Assembly (NCBI GenBank): GCA_021796055.1
Contig: JAJYOS010000170.1
Location: 1 to 9,746 of the forward strand
Direction: 5' to 3'
Length of the DNA: 9,746 nucleotides
Source of the DNA: Bacteroidota bacterium
Lineage (GTDB): Bacteria; Bacteroidota; Kryptoniia; Kryptoniales; JAKASW01
Shown: piece after piece, positions 1-7,880 of the stretch
How the letters are laid out: each line of letters begins with the position of its first letter
How positions within the stretch are numbered: the stretch's first letter is position 1
Program-made: the position numbers and the translations under genes
The notes under the pieces: model-generated
The model's input: only the letters and a program-made list of their open reading frames with translations
Told to the model about the DNA's origin: nothing
Database searches by the model: none

Positions 1-196
1 TGTCGGGTTCTATTTCGACGGTGGCAGATTCCGTGGCGAGATTCACAGCGGCCATATCCACCCCGTCCACAGATTTCAAGGCGTTTTCAACCCTGAGTAC
101 GCAACTGGCACAGGTCATCCCCTGTACCGGGAGCGTTAATCTAACGGTATTCTTCTTACCGATTTCAAAAGGTCCGGAATTATTTTCCATTGCCAT
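1..196 (-). CDS. copA: Copper-translocating P-type ATPase, N-terminal fragment (runs off the window)
   Basis: Only the first 63-65 residues are visible; the gene continues beyond base 1. After a short polar leader there is a heavy-metal-associated domain with the metal-binding motif GMTCASC (cysteines 27 and 30 counted from the ATG at 190), followed by [11 protein letters not shown] and [12 protein letters not shown]. This combination is characteristic of the N-terminal domain of P1B-type Cu+ ATPases, inner-membrane pumps that export copper or supply it to cuproenzymes. A small copper chaperone of the same fold is possible, but the N-terminal leader and the VNLATE segment favour the ATPase. 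Two in-frame ATGs exist (196 and 190). The first has AAGGG 8 nt upstream, the second AGGTG 6 nt upstream, so the start is not settled. The gene overlaps the end of the ABC ATPase gene by 17 or 11 nt, which implies co-translation. No copper-responsive operator is visible. Confidence 0.85.
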   Translation of the reverse strand, partial: MAMENNSGPFEIGKKNTVRLTLPVQGMTCASCVLRVENALKSVDGVDMAAVNLATESATVEIEPD

Positions 197-821
197 CACC
201 TAAACCCTTCTGCAATATAATCCTAACATCACCTATCGCGGCTTCCTGTTCATCATTCGTCGCCAGAATTACGATCTTTTCTTTCCTATACTGTTCGATG
301 AGGGATAGTACCATTTCGGTTCCGGCAACATCCAGGTTGGCAGTCGGCTCATCGAGTACCAGAACATCCGGATCGTGGATAAGCGCAGCAGCATATTTCA
401 ATCTCTGCTTCATTCCGGAAGAGAAGCCACGAACCTCGTCATTCCTCCTAGTAAACAATCCCACGAGCTTAAGAATTTCCAGAGCCCGGTTTTCCGCCGA
501 TTTGGGGAGTTGACGCGCACGTAACTCGATCTTCAGGTTTTCAAGCGCTGTGAATTCCCCATAAAGCTCCAGGTACGGAGAGACAAAACCTATGTATTTG
601 TGAACATCATCCCTATCCACTTTGTCGTTCCCGTCGGCTAGAACGACCTCCCCCGACGTCGGAGTGAGTATTCCGCAAATTATCTTCGAAGCCGTAGACT
701 TTCCGCTGCCGTTCGGTCCGGTGATGGAGAGAACTTTTCCCGATGCTACTTCGAAGGAAAGGTCGCTGAAAACAACGCGCCTGTTGAAAACCTTCTTGAG
801 CTTCCTGGCTGTTAAGATCAT
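180..821 (-). CDS. ABC transporter ATP-binding protein, CcmA-like
   Basis: A single 213-residue nucleotide-binding domain. Walker A is GPNGSGKST (35-43), the signature region is FSSGMKQR (133-140), Walker B is VLVLDEPT (153-160) with catalytic Glu158, and the D-loop is around ANLD (161-164). The length and the segment around residues 78-95 ([19 protein letters not shown]) resemble CcmA-type ATPases of the heme-exporter/cytochrome c maturation class, but this is only family-level similarity. Two usual catalytic positions are atypical: the Q-loop position holds Ser/Pro in place of Gln, and the H-loop reads ATNDEQE, with Asn189 where His is expected. No permease is encoded next to it: upstream is a secreted protease and downstream a copper ATPase. 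The start overlaps the upstream stop as ATGA, with GAGG 5 nt before the ATG. It should act at the cytoplasmic face of the inner membrane; the substrate is unknown. Confidence 0.9.
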   Translation of the reverse strand: MILTARKLKKVFNRRVVFSDLSFEVASGKVLSITGPNGSGKSTASKIICGILTPTSGEVVLADGNDKVDRDDVHKYIGFVSPYLELYGEFTALENLKIELRARQLPKSAENRALEILKLVGLFTRRNDEVRGFSSGMKQRLKYAAALIHDPDVLVLDEPTANLDVAGTEMVLSLIEQYRKEKIVILATNDEQEAAIGDVRIILQKGLGDGNGK

Positions 822-2485
822 TGATTCCTCACTACGGCAATCTTGCCGATTACGCTTTTCGATCCATCACTGACCACATAGATATAGACGCCGCTTCCTA
901 CTTCTCTCCCTGCTCCATCCCTGCCGTCCCAGACAATGTAGCTCCCCTGAAGATAGCGGGTCACGTGGCCGTCACCCTGAAGCTTGTCAATTAAATCACC
1001 CGAAATCCCGTAAATAGAAAGACTTGCGTTCGTTGTCTGCATGAAAGGATATGGGATTTTTGCGTGCTGGCTCGAGGGATCAAATGGCTGGGGGAAGACG
1101 AGGTTTGCCTGCGCCACGATTGCGCTCCCTGATATGAACGGCACCAGCGACCAGTTCGAGAAACCAGAGACATCAAGAAAAAGGCAGTTGCCGCCCGAAA
1201 GTTCCTTGACACAACCGGCATTTCCACCGGAGGAAATTCCCACCGAGAAGGGAAAGTTTGTGGTGTCGTAGGCAATGGCTGCGGAGAAATTGTTGTTAGA
1301 GACAGCTATGCCGATCGTGTCCGGACCGGCATCCACACGAAAGAAATGTTCGGTCATGCGAAGTGCCTCGCCCGAGAAGACCACTCCGATCCCTGACAGG
1401 CTCCCTTCCCCGTCGATGGCGGGCAACGGATAGTATTCTGCCAACGGGTACGTCGAGACGTTGAACTGGCCCGCGAGCCGGGAGCGATACCCCGTGAAAT
1501 AGTTCCACTCGGAAAAAAGCTGAAACGCGGAGGAAGCAGAAGTACCGACGGACTTGAATGCATCTTCAATTGCCGGCAATACGGATTCCCTCGCCATATT
1601 CTGCCAGACTGATTTCATTACGACACTTCCGTACTCATTTTGCACAAATATACCGAAGATGCATCTCTCATATCCTGCGTAATCGGCAGTTTCGTACGCA
1701 TTAAAAGCTTTCTGATTCAGTTCACTGAAGAACGTCGGAAGATATTGATAATAATCCTTTACACCCGGATACACGACCTGTTCCATCCAGGTTGCAGTGA
1801 GTTCGTAAAACCAGAGATCGTTTTGCCACAATCCGTAATTCCCCACCTGTATGCCATGATTGAATTCGTGGGCTATAGTTACCTCCATCGCCGGAATACC
1901 TTGCGTGTATGTGGACTCGAACTCATTTCTGATCACCGTCCACGTCGCGTACGTAGGGTTCACACGTTCAATTACAGGCTTTGCCGGATCCCAGTCGGTA
2001 TATCCATATTCTCCCGTTGGAAGCGATTCTACATAGATATCATACTCGTCTCCTCCTCCGGCGCCGCTGTCCGAGGCGGGCGGCGGAAAACCAAGGGAAT
2101 CGACCTCGACGCTATACACGTGGTCGCATATTGCCCCTACAGTATCGGCAAACGCAAGGTCACTTCCGGGAACCGGCTGCTGATTCGAATCAAGCAGGTA
2201 CGGCGCATTCACACCTGAGGTGTCAAAATGAATCCTGAAACGACCGGACGGGCTTACGATGCTTGTGTCTGAAGAAGGTCTGAGCTGCAGGAGCGATTTA
2301 ATATTAGCGTTTGCTCCCGGCAATCCGAAATAATGAGCTATGATGTGGAACCCACATTTGTTGTATGCCTTCGGATTGTAAGTCTCGAACAATGCATTCA
2401 TGACCGATCTCCGGTCAGCGGCAGAAGCCGATGTTACGCCAAGCAATAACACAACCACGAGCCTAAAAATTGTGGATCGAAACAT
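818..2485 (-). CDS. Secreted zinc metalloprotease (MXAN_6640-like) with T9SS/FlgD-like C-terminal domain
   Basis: 555 residues. An N-terminal signal peptide (hydrophobic 7-20, cleavage likely after ASA near 22) sends it across the inner membrane. The segment GAGGGDEYDIYVE (141-153) and the zinc motif HEFNH (206-210), followed by WFYELTATWMEQ with Glu228 as probable third zinc ligand, match the MXAN_6640 family of putative metalloendopeptidases. At the C-terminus, VFPQPFDPSS (463-472) followed by LSIYGISGDLI, VWDGRDGAGREVGSGVYIY and KIAVVRNQ is the layout of a T9SS type A sorting / FlgD-like Ig domain, so secretion through the outer membrane or surface attachment is likely. Cysteines 425 and 434 lie close enough to form a disulfide. 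The gene starts inside the upstream propeller gene (23-nt overlap) with no good ribosome binding site, suggesting translational coupling, and ends in an ATGA overlap with the ABC ATPase gene. The substrate is unknown. Confidence 0.88.
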   Translation of the reverse strand: MFRSTIFRLVVVLLLGVTSASAADRRSVMNALFETYNPKAYNKCGFHIIAHYFGLPGANANIKSLLQLRPSSDTSIVSPSGRFRIHFDTSGVNAPYLLDSNQQPVPGSDLAFADTVGAICDHVYSVEVDSLGFPPPASDSGAGGGDEYDIYVESLPTGEYGYTDWDPAKPVIERVNPTYATWTVIRNEFESTYTQGIPAMEVTIAHEFNHGIQVGNYGLWQNDLWFYELTATWMEQVVYPGVKDYYQYLPTFFSELNQKAFNAYETADYAGYERCIFGIFVQNEYGSVVMKSVWQNMARESVLPAIEDAFKSVGTSASSAFQLFSEWNYFTGYRSRLAGQFNVSTYPLAEYYPLPAIDGEGSLSGIGVVFSGEALRMTEHFFRVDAGPDTIGIAVSNNNFSAAIAYDTTNFPFSVGISSGGNAGCVKELSGGNCLFLDVSGFSNWSLVPFISGSAIVAQANLVFPQPFDPSSQHAKIPYPFMQTTNASLSIYGISGDLIDKLQGDGHVTRYLQGSYIVWDGRDGAGREVGSGVYIYVVSDGSKSVIGKIAVVRNQ

Positions 2486-4631
2486 AAGCTTCGGTGCTAT
2501 CGAGGAAGTAAATGGTCCGGATGAAAGGGGAAATCGCTATGTCTGCCGGTGCGTTGCTCACATGCCATGCCCTGACAAAGCGAAGTCGTTCGTTCCCCAG
2601 ATGGTATAGAAAAACGGATTTGTCGACTCTGTTTACGTATGTCATATACAAAATCGAGTCCCTGGACGCGAGCTTCACGGTCGAAAAGTTCAATGAGTCG
2701 AATAGAACGCTGCATATCGAATCGAGCGACAGTCTTCCCATGGTCTCCGGACGAACCGTAAAAAGAGAAAGTGAATCGTTTTCCTGGAGAGCGAGCACCA
2801 GATCGGCAGAGCCGGGTATGCTCAAAAACCTTGCGTTGGAGGCGCGTATATCCATCAGCGAGGTGCCGGCCGGCCTCAGGGAAGTGCAGGCGAGCTGGAG
2901 TGTATCGGCGGATAGTCTCCATATCCGCAGGAAGGATAGTGTCGGCGAGAATGTCAGTGCGCTGCACACGTATGCCTCCGTATCAATAACCGAATAATCG
3001 TGTTCGAGGAAGTCCGTTCTGCCTTTGACGGTACTGAAGACGGAAACGCCGACCGCGCTGTCGGGCCGGCCCCTGAATGCCACGGCTACGGAGGCAGAGT
3101 CACCTTCGACCTCGCATCTCGCGGCAAAAGGGAGAAAAGCGGTTTCAGCATTCAACTCCGCGATCCCGTTTGCGCCGGATTGGACTTCGTACAAGCTCAA
3201 GTCAGTCACATTCTCATAGGAGACAAGAATGTCAGGTGAATTGTCCGACACCAGCTGCAAGATTGCCGGCGTTACTTTTGTCCGCCAGTCCACGGCAGAG
3301 CGGGCGTCCGTCACGCCGGTACTGTTTGAAAATGTCGCCATAAATTTGCCGGCCGCATTGCCTGTAACGAGGAAATTCGCAGTATCGCTTCCAGTAACTG
3401 CCAGAAAATCAGGATGCGAGCAGGCAGGCACGAACATGTCGGACAGCTTTCCGAACGTCACCGCACTCTTAAAGACTTTGACGAAGTTTTCCTTCGGACT
3501 TGTCGCGACGAGATCCGCCCTGATGCGGTTCGAGAAATAGAACGGGATTATATCGTCGTAATTGTCCCCCAGCCCTATCACCCCGGAATACTGAAACCGC
3601 CTTGATAGCGGATCATATGCGAACAACATGATTTCTTTTGTCGTGCCGCTCAACGCGGCTATGTCCATTGCTCCGTCGCCGGTATAATCGGCAATTGCGA
3701 ATTTCGATACGGGTGCTGCGGTTTTTATTGACTGGCGGAGGAAAAATCTTCCAAAGCCGTCGCCGCCGAAGATGTCTATCTCGGGCAGGCGCGTGTATCC
3801 GACCACGATATCAGGATAACCGTTACCGCTGAGGTCCGCCACGGCAAGTGTCGCGGGCTCTGCCTTAAGCGGGAATGAAACAGGTTGGGCAAAGGTGCCG
3901 TCACCTCTTCCGTAGAAGATGAGCAATCTCCGGTTAACCCAGTCCAGACCTGCCAGGTCCGGCACAAGATCGCCGTTGAAATCAGTAAAGGCTATGTCAT
4001 TGAACGGTAAGTTCCCGAGAGAACCCGGCATCGGTTGAATCTGCACGAACCGTCCACCCCCTGTATTCTTTTCGACAGAAATCCCGAGCGAGAATTTTCC
4101 GAATGCGATCAGGTCGAGCTTCCCTGTGGTCTCCAGGTCGACAGCTCTCACACCGGTGGAATACGGATCGACCGGGATGGTCGGCGAGACTTCGGGTTGG
4201 CCGTCGACTCCGAATGAAACGAGTGCCACTTTATGCGGTTTCATCAATACGACAAGCTTGTCCGGCATATCGCCGTGATCACCGCTTGAGATTACAACCC
4301 CCTTCCCTTTCGATATCGCGATCGGAGTATCGGGGAGGCTTACAACGTTGGTCAGGATCAGGTTCTCCATCGAATCGGGCTCAAAGAAGTAGATCGCCTT
4401 TTCAGACTTCGAAATGACGGCGATGCTTCGATGCCCGAAAAAAAAACCCTGGACCATTTCACCGAGCGGGCCAATCGTGGCCTGCATTTCTACCGATTTG
4501 AATATGGGAGTGTATACCTGCGCCAAACCGTTGCCGGTGAGAGCAATTATTGCGACAAGCTGTACCAGCAACCAATTAAGCAGCCGGACGGGGGCGGATA
4601 CGACATACTCTCTCATCGATATTTGGATCAC
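2463..4631 (-). CDS. Secreted FG-GAP/VCBS repeat beta-propeller protein
   Basis: 722 residues with an N-terminal signal peptide (hydrophobic about 18-34, cleavage near LAQ 36-38). Three calcium-binding FG-GAP type loops are clear: DFNGDLVPD (217-225), DLSGNGYPD (266-274) and DYTGDGAMD (315-323). A degenerate one, DLETTGKLD, lies at 165-173. The spacing of about 50 residues fits consecutive propeller blades. Residues 390-690 show no motif I recognise. Near the end, PADIAISPFIRTIYFLD (695-711) looks like another blade. No C-terminal sorting domain is apparent. The first codon is GTG, overlapping the thioesterase stop as GTGA; an ATG five codons later (4616) is an alternative giving a shorter signal-peptide N-region. 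AGAGGGGTGATCC at this junction resembles an extended Shine-Dalgarno sequence. Such proteins are usually periplasmic or surface adhesive/binding proteins; the partner is unknown, though the next gene encodes a secreted protease. The gene carries a nine-base T tract at codons 62-65. Confidence 0.85.
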   Translation of the reverse strand: MIQISMREYVVSAPVRLLNWLLVQLVAIIALTGNGLAQVYTPIFKSVEMQATIGPLGEMVQGFFFGHRSIAVISKSEKAIYFFEPDSMENLILTNVVSLPDTPIAISKGKGVVISSGDHGDMPDKLVVLMKPHKVALVSFGVDGQPEVSPTIPVDPYSTGVRAVDLETTGKLDLIAFGKFSLGISVEKNTGGGRFVQIQPMPGSLGNLPFNDIAFTDFNGDLVPDLAGLDWVNRRLLIFYGRGDGTFAQPVSFPLKAEPATLAVADLSGNGYPDIVVGYTRLPEIDIFGGDGFGRFFLRQSIKTAAPVSKFAIADYTGDGAMDIAALSGTTKEIMLFAYDPLSRRFQYSGVIGLGDNYDDIIPFYFSNRIRADLVATSPKENFVKVFKSAVTFGKLSDMFVPACSHPDFLAVTGSDTANFLVTGNAAGKFMATFSNSTGVTDARSAVDWRTKVTPAILQLVSDNSPDILVSYENVTDLSLYEVQSGANGIAELNAETAFLPFAARCEVEGDSASVAVAFRGRPDSAVGVSVFSTVKGRTDFLEHDYSVIDTEAYVCSALTFSPTLSFLRIWRLSADTLQLACTSLRPAGTSLMDIRASNARFLSIPGSADLVLALQENDSLSLFTVRPETMGRLSLDSICSVLFDSLNFSTVKLASRDSILYMTYVNRVDKSVFLYHLGNERLRFVRAWHVSNAPADIAISPFIRTIYFLDSTEAYVSIHNF

Positions 4632-5155
4632 CCCTCTTTGTTGGATCCTTCTGACCAGAGTCTCTTCGCCTCTTCTCGATGCTTAAGGCGCTGTTCACGC
4701 CTGAACAGAGCCTGTTCATAACGCCTGATCTCGTCGGGTAATCCGGGCACGACGGGAACAGACTTGACGGGTCTGAGGTCCTTATCGATACTGACAAAAG
4801 TAAGGAAAGCGGAATTCGAATGGCTTTTTTCACCGGAAAGAGAATTTTCCGAATAGACTTTCACGCCAATTTCCATCGACGTGTTGAAGACCCTGTTGAC
4901 GCTGGCTTTGAGTATGACCAGCTCGCCGAGCCTTATCGGCTGGAGGAAACTGATTTCATCCACAGCAGCCGTCACGCAAACGTGATTGGAGTGTCTTGTT
5001 GCCGCCATTGCCGCCGCGATGTCAATCCAATGCATCAGCCTTCCCCCAAGAAGATTGCCGAGCTGGTTGGTGTCGTTGGGCAGAACCAGCTCTACCATTT
5101 CGACCTGGGAGTTTTTTACCGGTTTGCCGTTCAATGCGGCCGTCTCGTCTTTCAA
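4628..5155 (-). CDS. Acyl-CoA thioesterase, hotdog fold (YciA/ACOT type)
   Basis: A 175-residue single-domain hotdog protein predicted to hydrolyse acyl-CoA to free fatty acid and CoA in the cytoplasm. LPNDTNQLGNLLGGRLMHWID (25-45) is the family active-site segment; Asp45 on the central helix matches the catalytic Asp of YciA by position, and Asn34 precedes the GG turn. AAVDEISFLQPIRLGELV (64-80) is the conserved second half. Residues about 141-169 form a charged, probably helical tail common in ACOT-like members. The start is TTG at 5155, with GAGGA 9 nt upstream and no in-frame ATG or GTG back to the preceding stop. The ATG at residue 20 (5098) is a less likely alternative that would trim the first strand. 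It follows the BamD gene by 33 nt and its TGA overlaps the GTG of the propeller gene. The acyl-chain preference cannot be read from the sequence. Confidence 0.9.
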   Translation of the reverse strand: MKDETAALNGKPVKNSQVEMVELVLPNDTNQLGNLLGGRLMHWIDIAAAMAATRHSNHVCVTAAVDEISFLQPIRLGELVILKASVNRVFNTSMEIGVKVYSENSLSGEKSHSNSAFLTFVSIDKDLRPVKSVPVVPGLPDEIRRYEQALFRREQRLKHREEAKRLWSEGSNKEG

Positions 5156-5188
5156 CTGCTGTATTCCTCTTGTAGTCGGGACCCGATC

Positions 5189-5971
5189 TTAGTTCAGATT
5201 TTCAAACTTATTCGGATCTATATTCAGCGCGCGGGCAAGCTGGTCTGCCTCACTCTTCATGGCGGAGTTCGGAAAGGACGCGTAAAACTTCTCAAGTGCC
5301 GTCCGGGCTTCAGCGTCCCTATGCCGTTTAATCAGCAGCTTCACTTTCCCGATGGCTGCCTTATCAGCAACGTCCGAGTCGTGATATTGCTCCAGTATGA
5401 CGTCGTAGTATACTATAGCGGCCTTGTAGTAACCGAGAGTGGTGTAAAGGCGCGCGATCTCGAAATTTTTCATCGCCAGCTTGTTCCTGAGTTCCGTCAT
5501 CTCCTTCTCGGCCTTCGGTACAAGCTCGCTGTTAGGATAGTAGTCTATGAAGCTTTGGAAGGCATCCAATGCCTTATTTGTACTCTCCTGGTCCAGTTGG
5601 ACGCGGGGTGATTGTTTCGCATAGCATTCTGCGATGCGGAATCTTGCTTCCGGTGCGAGTTTGGAAGAAGGATAATTCCGGTAGACATTGCTGAACTCAA
5701 ACGCGGCGGTGAGGTACTCGTCCTCGTCATAGTACGTCACCGCAAGATAGAACTGAGCGCTGTCCGCATATACGCTGGCAGGATACTGCTTCACGACGAT
5801 ATCGAACTCGGATCGCGCCTTCTCGAAGTCCTTCGTACTGAGCAAATCGAGTCCTTCGTGAAAAGTTTCGCCCGCTCCCTGTACAATAAGCTCCTCCGTG
5901 GATGTGCATGAGGCAAGGACGAACGCGGCTGCCAATACTCCGAACGCCATTATAAACCACTTGATTCTCAT
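5189..5971 (-). CDS. bamD: Outer membrane protein assembly lipoprotein BamD (YfiO family)
   Basis: 260 residues, within the usual length for BamD. It has a lipoprotein signal peptide with lipobox LASC (19-22); Cys22 would be acylated, and Thr23 at +2 is compatible with sorting to the outer membrane. The rest is a run of about five TPR-like helical pairs, each ending in a tyrosine/phenylalanine-proline turn: QYPAS (62-66), NYPSS (99-103), YYPNS (144-148), a YHDS variant (196-199) and SFPNS (232-236). BamD is the essential periplasmic TPR subunit of the BAM complex that folds beta-barrels into the outer membrane. The ATG directly abuts the TGA of the upstream unknown gene (TGAATG), with GAGAGG 7 nt before the ATG. 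A general TPR lipoprotein such as CpoB/YbgF is the main alternative, but the N-terminal position of the repeats and the lipobox favour BamD. Confidence 0.87.
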   Translation of the reverse strand: MRIKWFIMAFGVLAAAFVLASCTSTEELIVQGAGETFHEGLDLLSTKDFEKARSEFDIVVKQYPASVYADSAQFYLAVTYYDEDEYLTAAFEFSNVYRNYPSSKLAPEARFRIAECYAKQSPRVQLDQESTNKALDAFQSFIDYYPNSELVPKAEKEMTELRNKLAMKNFEIARLYTTLGYYKAAIVYYDVILEQYHDSDVADKAAIGKVKLLIKRHRDAEARTALEKFYASFPNSAMKSEADQLARALNIDPNKFENLN

Positions 5972-6583
5972 TCAAGATCCTCTCAACGTAAAGAAAAGGT
6001 AAACGATTACAGCTGCAGATGCCGCAAACAACAACGGCTGAAAGATCGTATCAAGCAAGCTCGTCGACTCAAGCCTGCCGTGCAGGAACGGGTACGACCC
6101 GGCCTCCAGGTCAGGAATCTCGCTCTCTGAAACGGTGTCGCTGAAAGCCAACGAAAATGATCTCGCATAATTTACGCGGTCACCGTCCGATATCTCGACG
6201 TTATAATCCGACCGTACAGTCCTGACGACTTCCGAAGAGCCGAAAATGTGCGAGGACACAGGAGCGGAATACGATACTTCAACCAATGGAACAAAAATCC
6301 TAACCGTGGGAGACGCGGATGAATCGCTCATAACACGGAACTTATCCCTCAAAAGATTCTCCAGGATCCTTTGACGCACGAAGGCGTCTACCTCATGGGA
6401 GCCGGCTTTCAGATCGACGGTCCGCGAGCTGTCGCGGGCGAGTGCACTCGTGATTGCCAGCGCCACCGTGTCGACCTGTGCGTTCAGAATCTCGTAGTTT
6501 GTCGATCGTTCTCTCTGCGGGCCGTTGTTTGCCATAAACAGGAGTGCCAATACATACGTCCCAAACAACGGCTGATATCTCAT
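5972..6583 (-). CDS. Uncharacterised envelope protein with C-terminal membrane anchor
   Basis: 203 residues, no family recognised. The N-terminus (about 5-18) is weakly hydrophobic and could be a signal peptide or a membrane anchor; there is no lipobox cysteine. The middle looks like a soluble mixed helix/strand domain, including a predicted helix at 65-79 (DAFVRQRILENLLRD) and strand-like segments around VRIFVPLVEVSYSAPV (94-109). Residues about 181-199 form a strong hydrophobic helix followed only by the tail LRGS, so the domain is probably periplasmic and tethered to the inner membrane from its C-terminus (inference). Its ATG overlaps the glutamate dehydrogenase stop by one base (TGATG) and its TGA directly abuts the bamD ATG, so its translation is probably coupled to both. 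There is no convincing ribosome binding site of its own. The position beside bamD suggests, but does not prove, a role in envelope assembly. Confidence 0.75.
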   Translation of the reverse strand: MRYQPLFGTYVLALLFMANNGPQRERSTNYEILNAQVDTVALAITSALARDSSRTVDLKAGSHEVDAFVRQRILENLLRDKFRVMSDSSASPTVRIFVPLVEVSYSAPVSSHIFGSSEVVRTVRSDYNVEISDGDRVNYARSFSLAFSDTVSESEIPDLEAGSYPFLHGRLESTSLLDTIFQPLLFAASAAVIVYLFFTLRGS

Positions 6584-7866
6584 CAGGCATATATTCCGCG
6601 GACTTTGAGAGTTTTTGCCACCTTGTCGATCGCCAGTATGTACGCGCCCAGGCGCATTGACACCTTATATTTTTCACCGGTGTGGAACACATTGTTGAAC
6701 GCGTCGAGCATCATCCTTTCCAGCCGATGGTTTACCCTCTCGAGCGTCCAGAAATATCCCTGCCTGTCCTGAACCCATTCGAAATAACTGACGGTCACGC
6801 CGCCGGAATTCGCGAGGATATCAGGGACTACAAGAATTCCCTTGCTGTCGAGAATCGGATCGGCTTTGGAAGCCGTCGGCCCGTTTGCACCTTCGACGAT
6901 TATCTTCGCTCTTATCCTGCCGGCGTTATTCGCAGTAATCTGGTCCTCCTTCGCTGCGGGGACGAGAACATCGACTTCGAGTTCAAGGAGGTCCTCGTTC
7001 GAGATCGAATCGCCGATCCCGCTCCCTTCGAGAGTCCGGTGTTTTTGAACCCACTCTATCGCCTGATCGACATTGATGCCTTTCTTGTTGTAGTAGCCTC
7101 CGGTTACATCGCTGACTGCCAGGACTTTGAGCCCCTGTTCGCTCAGCAATTTCGCCGACACAGAACCGACATTCCCGAAGCCCTGGACGGCGCATGTCGT
7201 CTGCTTCGGGTTCAGGCCTTTCTTCGCCATGGCCGCGAAAGTCGCGACCATAACACCACGCCCGGTCGCCTCCCGCCTGCCGAGAGACCCTCCGATGATG
7301 AGCGGCTTACCGGTCACGACGGCAGTCTCCGTCTTGCGGGTGTGCATACTGTACGTATCCATTATCCAGGCCATGATCTGCTCGTTAGTGTTCATGTCCG
7401 GTGCGGGGATATCCTTGTCAGGGCCGAAGACATCGAGCATGTTGGCGGTGAACCTGCGTGTAATTTTCTCGAGCTCCACGGGCGTAAGCTTCGAAGGATC
7501 ACACTTCACTCCACCTTTCGCTCCGCCGAAAGGAATATTTGCGATGGCACACTTCCATGTCATCCATGCGGCGAGGGCCTTGATCTCATCGACCGTGATG
7601 TCGGGGGCGTAGCGTATGCCGCCTTTAGACGGCCCGAGAGCGTCGTTGTGAATAATGCGGTACCCTTCAAACACTTCGATCTCGCCGCTGTCCATCTGAA
7701 TCGGGATGGACACGGTAACCTGTTTTACAGGCGTCTTAAGATATTCGTATACTCCTCTTTCCAGTTCCAAAAGTTCTGCTGCCACATCAAACCGCTCCAT
7801 CATCGATTCGAAGGGGTTCTCCCTATCCAGAATCGGAGCCGGTTCCTTGTACGTGCCCGTGTCCAT
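6583..7866 (-). CDS. gdhA: Glu/Leu/Phe/Val dehydrogenase family, probable glutamate dehydrogenase
   Basis: A 427-residue enzyme, full length for the short hexameric glutamate dehydrogenase class, which interconverts glutamate and 2-oxoglutarate plus ammonia with NAD(P) in the cytoplasm. The substrate-binding region has GPSKGGIRY (78-86), the lysine at 105 (TWKCAIANIPFGGAKGG) and the catalytic lysine 117 in GGAKGG. PAPDMNTNEQIMAW (155-168) holds the conserved Asp157. The Rossmann motif is GFGNVG (229-234), with an acidic residue after the second strand (SDVTG, Asp253), often taken as a hint of NAD use but not decisive. EGANGPT (325-331) and ANSGGVTVSYFEW (352-364) are the late signatures. Amino-acid dehydrogenases of the same family cannot be fully excluded, but overall similarity is to GDH. 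The ATG is preceded by AGGAG at a short 4-nt spacing, 14 nt after the htpX stop. A long antisense ORF opposite this gene is a codon-bias artefact. Confidence 0.93.
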   Translation of the reverse strand: MDTGTYKEPAPILDRENPFESMMERFDVAAELLELERGVYEYLKTPVKQVTVSIPIQMDSGEIEVFEGYRIIHNDALGPSKGGIRYAPDITVDEIKALAAWMTWKCAIANIPFGGAKGGVKCDPSKLTPVELEKITRRFTANMLDVFGPDKDIPAPDMNTNEQIMAWIMDTYSMHTRKTETAVVTGKPLIIGGSLGRREATGRGVMVATFAAMAKKGLNPKQTTCAVQGFGNVGSVSAKLLSEQGLKVLAVSDVTGGYYNKKGINVDQAIEWVQKHRTLEGSGIGDSISNEDLLELEVDVLVPAAKEDQITANNAGRIRAKIIVEGANGPTASKADPILDSKGILVVPDILANSGGVTVSYFEWVQDRQGYFWTLERVNHRLERMMLDAFNNVFHTGEKYKVSMRLGAYILAIDKVAKTLKVRGIYA

Positions 7867-7880
7867 AATTCTCCTGTGTT

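Noticed and set aside
141..153. T-rich stretch suspected as a regulatory element near the copper ATPase start
   Set aside because: It lies inside the coding region (codons for GKKNT), with no inverted repeat of the kind expected for a CueR or CsoR operator.
1640..2218. A 192-codon plus-strand open frame inside the metalloprotease gene
   Set aside because: It is in codon register with the sense gene, has no recognisable domain or ribosome binding site, and lies opposite the conserved HEFNH region of the protease.
2512..2997. Paired open frames on both strands inside the propeller gene
   Set aside because: The propeller reading frame is continuous through this part and ends in a plausible blade motif; the alternative translations are rich in arginine and serine without any domain.
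4820..5611. A 263-codon plus-strand open frame spanning the thioesterase and bamD genes
   Set aside because: It runs antisense across two well-supported genes and their junction, with no recognisable protein features.
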